From Amblyornis subalaris (lineage: Eukaryota; Chordata; Aves; Passeriformes; Ptilonorhynchidae), in NCBI GenBank assembly GCA_018881555.1, contig JACAXG010000074.1, positions 3,045,081 through 3,109,080 of the forward strand: a stretch of DNA of 64,000 nt, read 5' to 3'. Position numbers and translations under genes: made by a program. Under the pieces are notes generated by a model. That model was given only the letters and a program-made list of their open reading frames with translations. It was not told where the DNA came from and searched no databases. This document shows, piece after piece, positions 39,630-50,500 of the stretch (position 1 is its first letter; each line of letters begins with the position of its first letter).

Positions 39630-41940
39630 TGAGACAGTAGAATCCTCTACCACTATGTGAAAATNTTTGTGAACTCAGCAATGGCAGTTTAGAAGATGTG
39701 TGCATCAACTCTGGATGCGCTAGACCCTTTCTTCTCTTCTGGGATAAAAGTCTGTAAAACTGAGTGGTTCAGCCATCCAAGTTACTTTAAAAATTCTGCT
39801 GNAAAGAAACAAGCTCTATTGCGTGTGATTCTTAGTTAGTCATCACCAGTTAACTCCAGGACTCATTTTCCTCCACCCCCTCACCCTGCACAATTCATAC
39901 TCATTGTAATTAATTTTATGGCCTTTTTAGCAAAGGGAGACCTCTACATTTTATGCTACATTGCACAAGCAATTGAAAGTTGCAGATGAAAAAAACCCAA
40001 GCACCAAATGTTTAGCAGGTTTTTATTCTATTTTAAATGAGCAACCTATTTAAATCAATTATCAGCTTAAAATGAGCAGCCTGATCTAATTAGTGTTAGC
40101 CCCTGGTGGGTTAATGAATGAAAGGGAGGTGCTGGGCAGATGTGCTTTCCCCCAGGATATTCTTCTACTGACCACATTGACACAGAATCCTTCTAGGTGC
40201 GAGAATTTTATCAAGCAAAATTGCTGAAAACCAGAATTATAAGATGTAGAACTATTAAATCTGTCAGCAGAACAATGTGTTTTGTGGCTTTGGAGTCTTT
40301 ACTTTAGTTGTGTAGGGGGTTTTTGCCAGATTTTTTAAGACAGGATTTATTAGTGTGAGATAAGTCATTACAAATCCCAAATAAATTACTTTTAGAATTA
40401 GCATATGAATTCATTTTTGTAAGACACAAGAATTAAAGCTACTTATGGAAAATGCCAACTAAAATCTTCAGAATCTTGGTCAATAAGCAGAGATCAGCTC
40501 ATACCCATCATTTCTGTTCCTCTCTCCTGATTCTCAGTTCTCCAGTTACTTAAACATAATGTCCTTTGAGCTTTATTATGTAGCCAATTAGTAAGTTTAA
40601 TATAGTACATGCAAGTATAAAATATGATAAGTATCATTAAATGTGGCAAAGGAAGAAAATGATGCTGTTAACGAATGGTCTGATTTTCTTATCCTTTGAT
40701 GCATTTGCTGACTATTCCTCTGTGAGTGCACAGATGTTTGCATTTTTGGAGGATGACATTTCTGGAACCAAATGCTAAGTTGTTGGTAAATATTACAATT
40801 TGCTACTGTGCAGGGCTTGTAGGTTTCTTATTCTGGATGTGACTTTTAAAGTAGGTCCTGCTGCTTTCCCCTCTTTCCCAGTATTTCTTACTGCCCATGT
40901 GGGTCCACAAAGATGAGTGGGTCACCCCAGGAACTGTGAGGTACCCCCAGGAGCCCATCTGCTGCACTGTCTAGTGGGGGTTGTATCCTTCTCCATGAAA
41001 ACTGACTGGTCGCCTTTCACTTTTAAAGATGCAATGCTGGTTTTCCAGATTCCCATCACTCTGGTCAGAAATACATTTATATAGACATGAGAGGCTATAA
41101 AATTTACAAATATTCTCAGCCAGTAACAAAAATATTGACGTTGACACTTACGTGTTACTCCTGGATCCTCAGACTCTGGTAGATGAACAATCAAGTCTTC
41201 CTAAATTTCTCTGTTTAACTAGGACAAATAGATGATGATGGATTATAACACTCTTGAACAAACTCTGGAGTGTTTGATAGCAGAGGGTCAGCTTTAAATG
41301 TAGAAAAGCTAGCTTGTTGCTGTTTTGAAATATTTTGTTTTGGAACAGCTCACACACTCTATGAAGTGAAATGGCCTGATGGTCATGGGCCACTGAGACG
41401 TCAGCAGAAACAACTGGTTTACTAGACAAGTTTTTTCATTGCTTTGCTCAGTAGTATGCACACATATNTGTCAGAAAAGAACAAGAGGATTTTTAAAAGA
41501 TGAGTGTGAAAACATCCTTTTAAAACCCCGAATAAGTGCTTCAGGAGATGTATTAAAAAGNGACTGTGCAGAAGGAACTGCTGACCCACTTGCTCTTCCC
41601 GGGCTCTCTATTTTTTTTTACTTCCGTATTACAGGCACTTTTGTGAAATTTCAAATCTTATGGCTTTGTACTTATAAGGCGAATATTTTCATTAATACAG
41701 AAGGCCTCATAAACAGACTGATACACATAATTACACAGTATCTGGAAGGTTTAGTGTGGATGGTTTAAAACATTTACTAAGTGACCTTGGCATGGTTTGA
41801 AAAGGCTAAATAAACTGCAGAATGTGTCATTTGAAAAGTATACGAGAAGTATGTTTTGGGTTTTTTAAATCAAATGCTAGCTTCAAGTTTTTTGAGAAGA
41901 ATATCTGCTGCCTTTTGGGAAGAGAAACCAGGAAAAATAA
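39630..41940. other. AT-rich non-coding DNA, no gene seen
   Basis: Open frames are at most 109 codons and carry no domain; the longest (41,439-41,768, plus) contains two N bases. At 40,034-40,085 the words 'aaatgagcaacct' and 'aaatgagcagcct' form a short imperfect direct repeat. No known interspersed repeat is visible. Confidence 0.5.
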
Positions 41941-41949
41941 TTTCTGAGG

Positions 41950-42386
41950 GCTTTTTTTTTCTCCTTTTGAAAGAAAAATTAGAACCCAATAGATAATCAC
42001 AGTTTCACCATGAGTTATTACAATGATTTATTCAATTAACCTCATGAATATAAGCCCTATCATTAAATAAGCTAAATTTGAGTGCAACAATTACAACTTT
42101 TACTAACTGGAAGCAGTGTAAGTATTAAGTGTTTAAATATACCAATATTGGAGCATGATAATTTTTAAACATAATTACCTCTTTTATTATATTTTGATTA
42201 GATTAAAATTAATGCATTATTAAGCCATGATATGTTCTACCATCTACACCTCTGTATAGACAAAGATAGGAGTTCCCCCCCGCACACACCNTTTTCTCAG
42301 GTCTAAATTAATTAAATTCCCTTTAATTATAATTTACTAAAAAGCTCCACTTTCGCCACTATTATGTCTTTTGAACTTTGGAATTC
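41950..42386. promoter_or_regulatory. TAAT-rich conserved-looking non-coding element
   Basis: Homeodomain-type cores (TAAT/ATTA) are very dense, for example 'cataattacctc' (42,170), 'aaaattaatgcattattaag' (42,206) and 'taaattaattaaa' (42,304). There is no long open frame or repeat family. The stretch directly precedes the purine tract and CpG island. AT-rich sequence makes TAAT common by chance, so the call rests on texture and on the neighbouring island. Confidence 0.35.
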
Positions 42387-42422
42387 AAAAAAAAAAAAAA
42401 AAAGGGGGGGGGGCGGGTGGGG
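42387..42422 (+). repeat. A17-G10 purine tract with G-quadruplex motif
   Basis: Seventeen A (42,387-42,403) pass straight into ten G (42,404-42,413), then C, GGG (42,415-42,417), T and GGGG (42,419-42,422). Four G-runs of at least three can be formed with loops of one or a few bases, which meets the usual G-quadruplex pattern on the plus strand. The tract sits about 150 bp before the CpG island. Homopolymer lengths may carry sequencing error. Confidence 0.85.
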
Positions 42423-42682
42423 AGAAGAAACCAAACCCTTAAAATGGTCTTTTGCGGGAGAACTGAACTGTCAGCGAATTCAGGCAAAATTAATTATTTC
42501 AGCTTGATAAACCTTTTCATCTATTTGACTCCTTATACAGAAAAGCCAATTAATAATGTCAAACATGCTTTGCCTCCGGGGAGCGGCGGGTTGTAATGAG
42601 TGTGTTTACCACGAGTGGCTGTAGCGGCGGAGCCGCGCCGAGCCGCGCTCTAATCGCGCCACACCTGTCAAGCTGAGTCTCA

Positions 42683-42944
42683 TTATCTGTGTACCAAGGG
42701 CAAACCTCATTTTGTCAGGAGTGGTTTTCCAAGAACTAACAACTGCCTGGGGAAGCATACAGGACTGTCGGCCAGTAGACGAGTCACTTAATTACCAATC
42801 AGAGCGGCGNAAGCGAATTCCTAATGTTCTTTAGTACCGACCCAGCTAATCACCGGGATGTGCGTCTCACCTTATCAGGGTGCCCGGACCAACCATTCAT
42901 TTCCAGCGTGAATCTAATTCACCCTCTTCCCTGAGCTCTGATAG
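42683..42944. promoter_or_regulatory. Cluster of GATA-type sites in the CpG island
   Basis: GATA-type hexamers occur at 42,683-42,688 (TTATCT), 42,872-42,877 (TTATCA) and 42,939-42,944 (TGATAG), ahead of the two within the palindrome at 43,029. Single GATA words are common by chance, and the case depends on their grouping in an otherwise GC-rich island. GATA-family transcription factors bind WGATAR; which factor would act here cannot be told. Confidence 0.35.
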
Positions 42945-43028
42945 GCTGGGGTGGATCCTGGTGCTCGGGACACGGCTATTCATCAGACGCACGCACCGGT
43001 GTAAGCGATGCGATCGCCTCTTCCCCTT

Positions 43029-43050
43029 CCCGTTATCAGCTGATAACGGG
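43029..43050. promoter_or_regulatory. Perfect 22-bp palindrome: GATA / E-box / GATA
   Basis: The half CCCGTTATCAG is followed without spacer by its exact reverse complement. The core GTTATCAGCTGATAAC holds the E-box CAGCTG, overlapped on each side by a GATA site (TTATCA / TGATAA). E-boxes are bound by bHLH dimers and GATA sites by zinc-finger GATA proteins; the two are known to co-occur in composite sites, though usually at a longer fixed spacing. The perfect symmetry in a CpG island makes a protein target likely, but this is inference. Confidence 0.75.
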
Positions 43051-43069
43051 GTGGCGCTTGGCAGGGGAT

Positions 43070-43088
43070 GGTCACCTCCGGGGTGACC
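43070..43088. promoter_or_regulatory. Inverted repeat of GGTCA-type half sites
   Basis: GGTCACC (43,070-43,076) and GGTGACC (43,082-43,088) are exact reverse complements with a 5-nt spacer TCCGG. The arms carry GGTCA/TGACC, the core of nuclear-receptor half sites, but the core-to-core spacing (9 nt) is not that of a classic oestrogen-type element. It starts 20 bp after the GATA/E-box palindrome. Confidence 0.5.
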
Positions 43089-43220
43089 TCGGGGCTCCCT
43101 CTGAGCGCGTGTGCACACATGCAAACAGCTCCGTACAACAAACGCAGGGCTGACCTTGGAGTGGATTATATTTCGAAAGCCATGTATACACATTACCTAA
43201 GCCCTCAGAACTTCCCCATG

Positions 43221-43290
43221 GGATAAATAGTATTATCCTTACTTTACATATTGGGAATGGAGACAAACTTCTGGCCTGTGACAAACAGAT
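43221..43290 (-). mobile_element. MIR/core-SINE-like fragment
   Basis: The text 'tagtattatccttacttt', 'acatattgggaatggagaca' and 'aacttctggcctgtgaca' matches the antisense of the conserved MIR core (tattattatccccattttacagatggggaaactgaggcac...). Divergence is high, as expected for a family active before the mammal-reptile split. It abuts the downstream side of the CpG island. Confidence 0.5.
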
Positions 43291-43294
43291 TTAG

Positions 43295-44895
43295 CTCTCC
43301 GCAGAGCAGTTGAGGAGTGCTGTGTCCTTGGGGGAACTCCTGAAGGACTCAGGGCCGCTGTGGGGACTTCACTTTCCCTGGAGTCTGGGAACATCTCTTC
43401 ATCATTGCAGCTTAGCATGTTTGTAATTAAAACAAGTGGGAATTAGGAAATGCTGAAAGCTCATTGTTCTACTCCCCAGGAGCTGATCGTGTTGGGCTCT
43501 CCCTGAGCCCACTCTGAGCAGTACCACTTAAAAAGAACAACACGCTGGGATGCAGGCAGGCTCCAGTTCCACATCCAGGTGAGGTGCCTCTGGCTTGCAC
43601 TGCCTGTCTCAGATAACCAAGGTTGCAGGAAGGGGCTGGTGAAGGCATCATTCGAATTGAAGGGTTTCCCAGACCAGATAATCAGACTATACTTCGTTTC
43701 CTTATTGCCATGTATTTTTAGTAATACTGGTCTCCATACAGAACATACTGCTGTTTTTAGAATGTTGATTCTTTCTTCCTCTACTTGCAGATGGCAAATG
43801 ATAGGCAAAAAACGCCATGCAGGAAAGTTTTGCTTAGCATGTGCTAAGCTAACCAGGGTGGCAGCATTCTGAAATTCTGGACTCCTAATAGATANTGGAA
43901 AATCCAAAGTGACTGCCCGCCAAAAGAGATTTTGCATTTCATTTATTGCTGAATAGCTGCAGAAATCAAAAGGTCTGTTCACCACAGATGTAAAACGAGC
44001 AAAAAGCTCCATAAAGACTGAAAAATAAAATAAGCAGAACCTTTTCCCCCTTCTCAGAAAAGCCATCACCACCATCATCAAAAAAAATGGTAGAAGAGAT
44101 TTATGAGATTATTCTGTTAGGTGANGTATCAGCTTCTTCTTGCCTGATGGTTGGACGCATGGAGGGGTGTTTGACAGCAGATATCCACAGGGTATTATCT
44201 GAACTTTCTGTTTGGGACCACTCCTGGGGTGATGCTGGGTGATTTGGAGGTGTGTGGGGTTATTTTTAATTATTTGTATCTTTATTTTGTATAGTGGGAG
44301 TGAATTGTCATGCTCTGAAATGACAGCTGCCCTCACCTGCCACCAGTGTTCCGAGCGATTAAGCAGAGTGAACTCTTTAATTCTCGCCAAATTAATGCAA
44401 ACAAGAAGGAGATGAGAGCGGGAAGAGGAAAAGTGGAGAGAACCCCAAGTACCCAAACATCTGTGTCTTAGTGTCATTCATTTCCCTTGTGCCACAGTTT
44501 ATCCACCGGGGAGGAGATTATGGCAGGCAAATGAAAATGAGGACAGACACTGTCAGAGTAAAACTGTCCCCAGAGCAGTTTGTGAGCAGCAGGAGCTGGG
44601 CCCAGGTCAGCAGGATTCAATCCATGTGGATTCCTATTCTCTGTTGAACTATCACAGTTCCAACAAGATAGTACAGCACNGGAGGCTCCCTGCCAGGCTG
44701 GGAACTCCTCTTAATATTTAGCTCTGGGGACACACATCACACCAGATGGATGCTTACTGGAGAAACTACTGAGGAATGGTGGATTCAGCAGCTACGCACC
44801 ACTGTTAAAATACTCCTGTCTTGCCCTGCATTTCCTTTCTTAAGGTCCAGTCTTGCAGTTAAACATGTTGAAGTCAAGCTTACTATCAGTCTGTA
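43295..44895. other. Non-coding DNA; holds the longest open frame, judged spurious
   Basis: The 206-codon minus frame at 43,461-44,081 is the longest in the window, yet it shows no domain, signal peptide or repeat pattern, contains an ambiguous codon and is overlapped by a 97-codon frame on the plus strand. Splice-flanked exon structure is not evident. I do not call a gene here. Confidence 0.5.
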
Positions 44896-44900
44896 CAAAG

Positions 44901-44970
44901 AATAAGATCTAATAAGATCTAACATAAGATCTAATAAGATCTAATAAGATCTATTAATCTAATAACATCT
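44901..44970 (+). repeat. Minisatellite of AATAAGATCT, 10-bp unit
   Basis: Four exact AATAAGATCT units, one AACATAAGATCT variant and decayed units (ATTAATCT, AATAACATCT) follow head to tail. AGATCT occurs five times within 48 bases. The decay is confined to the 3' side, so the 5' side is likely the younger, recently expanded part. Confidence 0.93.
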
Positions 44971-44974
44971 AACA

Positions 44975-47456
44975 TTTCACCTCAGTTTAAGGCAGCCATT
45001 CCTACTTTGCTGACAGGTCTTTGCACAGCCAAAATTAGTGGAAAGCAGCAGAAGGAATCAAAGCAATGAGCTGACAAAAAAAGAGGGCCTGGGATAGCCA
45101 GTAAAACAGAAATGAGCCTTGTAGCAGAGGAAAAACCAGATGCTTTGCTTTGATTGTTCATCTTCAGTCTCATTATGACTTTCAAGCTGTCATGTTACTT
45201 CAGCTTTATTGGGTTTGGTTTCTTTTCCCAACTTTCAATGCAGATGATGTCCTGATTGCTCTATTCTCAGGCCAAGTACAGCCTGACCTCTCCCTTTAGT
45301 GCAGTAATGGACATTCATCTCCCCCTTATGCAGGCAAAAGGTGAAGAAGAGGTCAGCAGCCCTAATAATTGCATCTTGGACCTCTTTGTTGGTATGGTTA
45401 TGTGATCTTTTGTTTTCTGTTTTATAACCAACAAGCTCTCAAAAACCTTCTGGCCACACTCAAATTTCGCAAAACTGATAATTTTAGCTGGGGGGAAACT
45501 CTTGGTATTGCCAGTCTTTTGTTTTTAGTGGGGGGAACTTTTATAAAATGTGTAATTCCTAATCCAACTGACCCACATCTAAAACTCTAAATGCATTGAG
45601 TCGAAATATTGAATTGGAAGTAGTTTGATGCAGTCAAGTATCTGGTCGAGCCATAGCAGTATTTTGAGCCAGATGNGGTTAGGATGCTTCATGCCCCTGT
45701 GCTCTTTATGGCCCATTACTATCCATATTTTTTCTTTTGACCTAACACATGATAGGATCTGTGGGGTCTCTTGGGAATGGCTTCCTGAGAGGGAGGGGTG
45801 GGAGGGACACCCAGCTGTGACACCTGGGAGGNAATGGGCAGCTCTCGCTTGGCTCGTGTTGCCATCCTTTGTTACAAAAGCAAGCTCCCCAGCTCCTTTC
45901 CTTTTCCTTCCTCTGCTTGCACCAAGAAATAAACATTCCAGGTGTTTCAGAGCTAAGATTCTCACTCTTTTAACTTTTTTTTCATTTGTACTGGAGGTAG
46001 ACTTTGTGCCTCCATAACAGTAGCCAGATCTAGAGATGGTGGTGGAAGTTCTCAAGTTGAACTCATTCTACATTTCAGTGTCATCGGTTGTTAATGCCTC
46101 TTTCGACTTTTAAGGGCTTTGGGGATTGAGATATAGAGGATATCCAAACCATATATCTTAAATGCTCTCACTCTCTGTGATCTCTGTGATTGTTACATCA
46201 GAAGTGCCTAGCACAAGATGTTGTTGAGTCCCAAGGGAAGGACAGATGAACAGTAAGAAAAGAGTTAAGATTTGACCAAACTTTCTTAAATTTCAAACAC
46301 TTGGGCTTATTCTTCTCATCCTCTCAAGACCTTCGGGGAAGTAATTCTTGAGGTTTAACAGAAAGAAGTGTCTGATCATTCTCTTCATATCAGCCAGGCC
46401 TCAAGTCATACACAATATCCCAAATGCAGCTTTGTGTACATATAAGAAAAGGAGCTGTTGCCTTTGTCACGCAGCCCAGAATTCTGTTTGATTTTCTTTT
46501 TGGTTGCGGCATTTTCCCTTAACCACACACTTAATCTGATGTGCATTATCACTCCCTGATCTCATTACCTCCTTCCTTGAACTGGCATGTTGCTTGAACT
46601 GTCTTAAAGGGAAGAATGCCCTTAAATGAGTCAGTAATTCAATACCAATAATAACTTTATGTATTTTTCTGGGTTTTTCTAATGTCCTCATGAGAGCTTA
46701 GGCAGTCCTGTGCTCATGTTACCTATTGAGAGTGACCTGGACAGGGTTTTGTTGGTTGGTTGGTTGTTTTTTTTCCCACAACAGCTCTCTAGTGTATGGA
46801 ATTGAAGCCAAGGGCTGTGATGCTCNGAGCAGTGGCTTGGTGGTACAGGGCCAGCGCTTTCCGGGAAGACCAGACTTCCCACCCACACTGCTGCACCTAT
46901 CCACAGTAAACCTGAAACCTCTCGGAAACCCTTGGCTTTCCCGGCGCTGCCTGTTTGCTTCCTGTACAGTCAGATGGCCTGACCCTTTCCCAGAATACTG
47001 GGTTTATCCTGCCTAAACTGCCCAACAGTGGTTGTGCTATACCAGATGTACAAAGTAGGGATGCTGGAAAGTTTGTAACTCTTCTCTGACACGAGGAGAT
47101 ATTGAACATACTTCCAAATGTGGAGAAAAATAAGGTGTTTTTTAGAAAATGCTGTGGTCTGTAACGCTAAATATAGGCAGAATGATAACAGAAAGAAGGT
47201 TCTATAGGTTTTGCCAAGCTCGCTGGCTTAAATAATTCTCTCATTCTCTATTTAATGATTGACAGGCATGCTTCATGACACAAAAAGTAATTTTTAAGAG
47301 GAGACTTTTAATCTCAATTTTTTTCATCCAGAAATCAACAGAATATCAAAATATTCACAGTACCTTAGTTTTTCAAATATATGATACAGTTTTATCTTTT
47401 TGGGTTTTTTAAATTTTAGAGATGCCACTGTGACATTCAGGTGCATTGTAACTTGG
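44975..47456. other. Non-coding DNA, no gene seen
   Basis: The longest frame (158 codons, minus, 45,579-46,055) is matched by a 130-codon frame on the opposite strand over the same bases, contains ambiguous codons and shows no domain. A GGTT run lies at about 46,752-46,766. 'gtgcctagcacaag' at about 46,204 faintly recalls an L2/MIR tail, but too little matches to call it. Confidence 0.5.
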
Positions 47457-47575
47457 AAAAAAAAAAAACCCAAAACAAACCAAACAAACAAATTAAAAAA
47501 AAAAAAAAAAACAAACACAAAAACTCACCCCCCCGAAAAAAAAAACCACAACAGAAAACCCCCAACAATAAAAGC
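47457..47575 (+). repeat. A-rich low-complexity tract
   Basis: About 120 bases are nearly all A and C on the plus strand: A12, then (CAAA)-like units, an A17 run, CCCCCCC, A10 and further A/C. No retrogene or SINE body precedes it, so it is a simple low-complexity tract. Confidence 0.9.
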
Positions 47576-50500
47576 TTGTGTCCTTAGGAAATGGTGGAAC
47601 TAAGGACAGCTGCTAATTTGTGGGCACTCTGAAAAAAAGCTGTGATCCTGGAACAAACATTGTTTTAATGTAAGAGGCAGAAGGGCAGATCTCAGATTTA
47701 TAAAGAAACACTGGCCCATTTAGATCTCTGTTGCTTGAAAAAAACTTATTAAAATACATGTGGAGAAAAGGGAAGCTGGCTCCTAGGCAGAACTGCACAC
47801 ACCAAGTTCCAGTGCAGAGTGAATTTTCATTCTGAAATTGTTCTCTGTTAAATGACACCAAAGCTAGAGGTTTGTGTAATGGAAACAACACTGGTCTTGG
47901 ATAAATTCAGGAGTGGGTGCCATCCTAGCAGAAAGCCAGGTTTTTACTATATCTCTTTATGTACAGAGCATAAATCACTCCTCTTGAGGACCATGTGTCC
48001 TTTTGTCCCAGAGGTGAGTGCAGGATGCTCTGTGACAAATGGCTCCGTGGCTGCTGAGGCAGCGCGGGTAAAGCCTCTCGCGGCGTCCCAGAGATGTGCT
48101 CCAGCCTCCAGACAGCCCCTGGCCAGGGGCCAGCGGTCCCTGTCAGGGGCTCTGTCCAGTGTCAGGAGGCAGCAGCAGCAGGCAAACACGTGGGCAAGAC
48201 ACAAACACTCTCTTGTGTGCCACGGGCCAGAGGGGCTACTGTGCTTCACCCACCCTTCGGGCCTGCCAGCCCTCCATCAACCACAGCTATGCTCTCCTTT
48301 AAAGAACAAAACCTGGGGACATCTCTCAATGGCATTGGCTTTCCAGAAGCACAAAGAATACCCACAAGGCATTTCCAGAGATCCTTAAATGTGGTTGTAG
48401 CCCCAGATGGCTACTCTTGTGGAATCCAAATCCTGCTGGAATCAGAGACCTTTTCATGTAGAAGAATGGTTGAAATGGGCTTTTGGTCTTACATAACCTC
48501 TCCCTGTCTGTCCTGAAAACAGCCACTTGTGCAGTGAGCCCCTTGCTCCACACTCAGTTTAATCCAAGCAGCTTTTAGGAAATTCACTTAGTGATCTTGT
48601 ANTACGAGCTGTACATGTTGACCTATATGGCAAAGAGTTACATCATTTTTTCTTCAGTATAATAAAACATCTTAAACCTATAAGCGGAATCCTACTTTTC
48701 CTCTCTTGAAAAAGACTCAATAGCCTGACCACACGAGGTATTTTTGTTGCTGAAACAGAAATTACTTTGTTTCAGGTGCTTTTCCCTTGCCTCTTGTAGA
48801 AGCAAAAGTCCAAACACATCAAAGCCTACCTAAATTTATCTGCCCAGTGGCTGGGAGGGAGAGAAACCCAAAATCCAGAGTGCAGCTGGGATGAAGTGTG
48901 TGCTGTGAGCACGATTAAATGATTGTGAATGATGAAGATTGTCTCTGTTTACTATGTGTTCCATCATAAAGCTTTATGGAAAACATTCCTGGAGAGGAAT
49001 AGGTGAACAAGATATTCCTAACATGACCACTTCAGGTTCAGAAGTTCAGCTTTAATATGAACATTGTGGATTTTTTTCTTCACACTCAAAGAGATACTTC
49101 TTTCTTATTTAATATAAAATTTGCTCAGCAGACAGTGCTAGAATGGTCTGTCCTTACTTCTGCTCAGAGGATGAATGCTCATCTCCAAACTTGAGAAAGA
49201 TGTTGAACTAGGAATGTACCACCTCCTTTGCACAGGTAAGGAGGAAGCAAGGAGGGCAAAGCTCACAGGCCACACAGAAAAAACCTTCCTGAGGTGCAGA
49301 ATGGCCACTCTTGACCTGCCTCTGCTAACTATAAAGAGCCACATCAAGAAAGCGACAAAAAAACCCATCCATTTCTTTATTGGATTAATGCAAATGGAGA
49401 GCAGCACCAGTATTAAAAGACATTTGAGTGCTTAACAATGAAATGATGTTCTCTGTCTTTGAAGCTGCATTAGATGCCCACGATCCCATATCTCCAAGAG
49501 TTAACGTTCCTTTACCAACCTGGCCTCAAGCACCAGCCAGTGCAATGCTCTTGACAGATGTTCTGATGTTTCCTGTTGGTATTACATCTAGTTTATCTAA
49601 AGAGACATTTTCCACTTACTTGATAAATGTGTCTGCTCAAGGGCAGACTGAAGAAGTTATCTAAATATATATTTTCAAGATGACTAGAAACCTTTTGCAT
49701 ACTTCCACTTCTTCCAGCCCACCTTGAAGCTCAGAGAAGCTGGATTTTTTGCAGGAATTATTAAATTTGTGTGCGTTTTCTCTTTTCTCTCAATTGATAA
49801 CCTGAAGGCCCAAGGATGGAAGCAGGAATTGCAAGCCACTTATGGGAACACAAGACTGGTGCAGTCAAACAGCAGCCACCTGTTCTAGTGTAATTTTCTC
49901 TCTCATCTGTGTGCTAAAGTCTTTCCTGAAGCTCGGTGTGAGCAAGATGAGAGAGGAGCAAAAACATGTTTACTTTTTGGTTTTGGATTTTTTTGTTAAA
50001 TGATCCTTAGGGAATGCAGGTAAAAATCTGGATTCAAATTACACTAAAAAGTTGACATGCTTAAAACAATTCTTCCAAGCATAATAAATCCATAAAATAT
50101 GCAAACATCTCTTATACTGCCCAGAAATATGGGAGAAGGGAGCACTTACTGAATGACCAGGAATTGCACTTTTAAGTGCGTTTTGCATGTTTCCTATTAT
50201 GTAAGAAACATATGGGAACAAGACTGAAATTTCTTATGAATCTAACCCATAAAATCTAATCCTGGCAATCATTTATCAAAAGACATTTTTTATAGAACAA
50301 CATTGCAGACCTGGATGAACTGTCCTTCTGGTGCTTCATCCGCTGTGCTTTCAAGTTAACAAAGAGAAGGATTATGTTACAAAATAAACAAGTCTCCTAA
50401 TGAATACAAACTATTCTCAACTGTGCTGATAACAAATAGGCCAAGGTTAAAGAGCTAAATAAAGCATGTTGCCCTGAAATGCAGTAATGACAATTGTGAC

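Larger units (their letters stand above)
42575..43140. promoter_or_regulatory. Orphan CpG island
   Basis: I count about 39 CpG dinucleotides in some 560 bases, by far the highest density in the window, with several GC-only stretches such as 'gcggcggagccgc' (42,624). Promoter-type motifs are present: CCAATCAGAG (42,795-42,804, an NF-Y-type CCAAT box), a forkhead-like TGTTTAC (42,603-42,609), a CACCTG E-box (42,662-42,667) and several GATA sites. No coding exon or TATA box is visible. Open frames on both strands (68-98 codons) have no domain. It could be the promoter of a non-coding RNA, a distal start of a gene outside the window, or a CpG-rich developmental enhancer. Confidence 0.7.

Noticed and set aside
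43461..44081. 206-codon open frame on the minus strand, the longest in the window
   Set aside because: No domain, signal or composition typical of a protein; contains an N and overlaps another open frame on the plus strand; no clear splice context.
44901..44970. CRISPR array
   Set aside because: Units are 10 bp and contiguous without spacers, and the genome is vertebrate.
45579..46055. 158-codon minus frame and 130-codon plus frame over the same bases
   Set aside because: Mutually overlapping frames with ambiguous codons and no recognised domain.
46196..46225. L2/MIR tail around 'gtgcctagcacaag'
   Set aside because: Only about 14 bases match and the flanks do not align.
47457..47575. A-rich tract as the tail of a retrogene
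   Set aside because: No gene-like or SINE-like body precedes it, and mixed A/C composition fits low-complexity DNA.
48115..48130. 16-bp palindrome GCCCCTGGCCAGGGGC as a binding site
   Set aside because: It lies in a GC-rich patch where such palindromes are more likely by chance, and it matches no site I can name.
47852..48388. 178-codon open frame on the plus strand
   Set aside because: It lies in a GC-rich patch where stop codons are rare in several frames on both strands; nothing recognisable in the protein.
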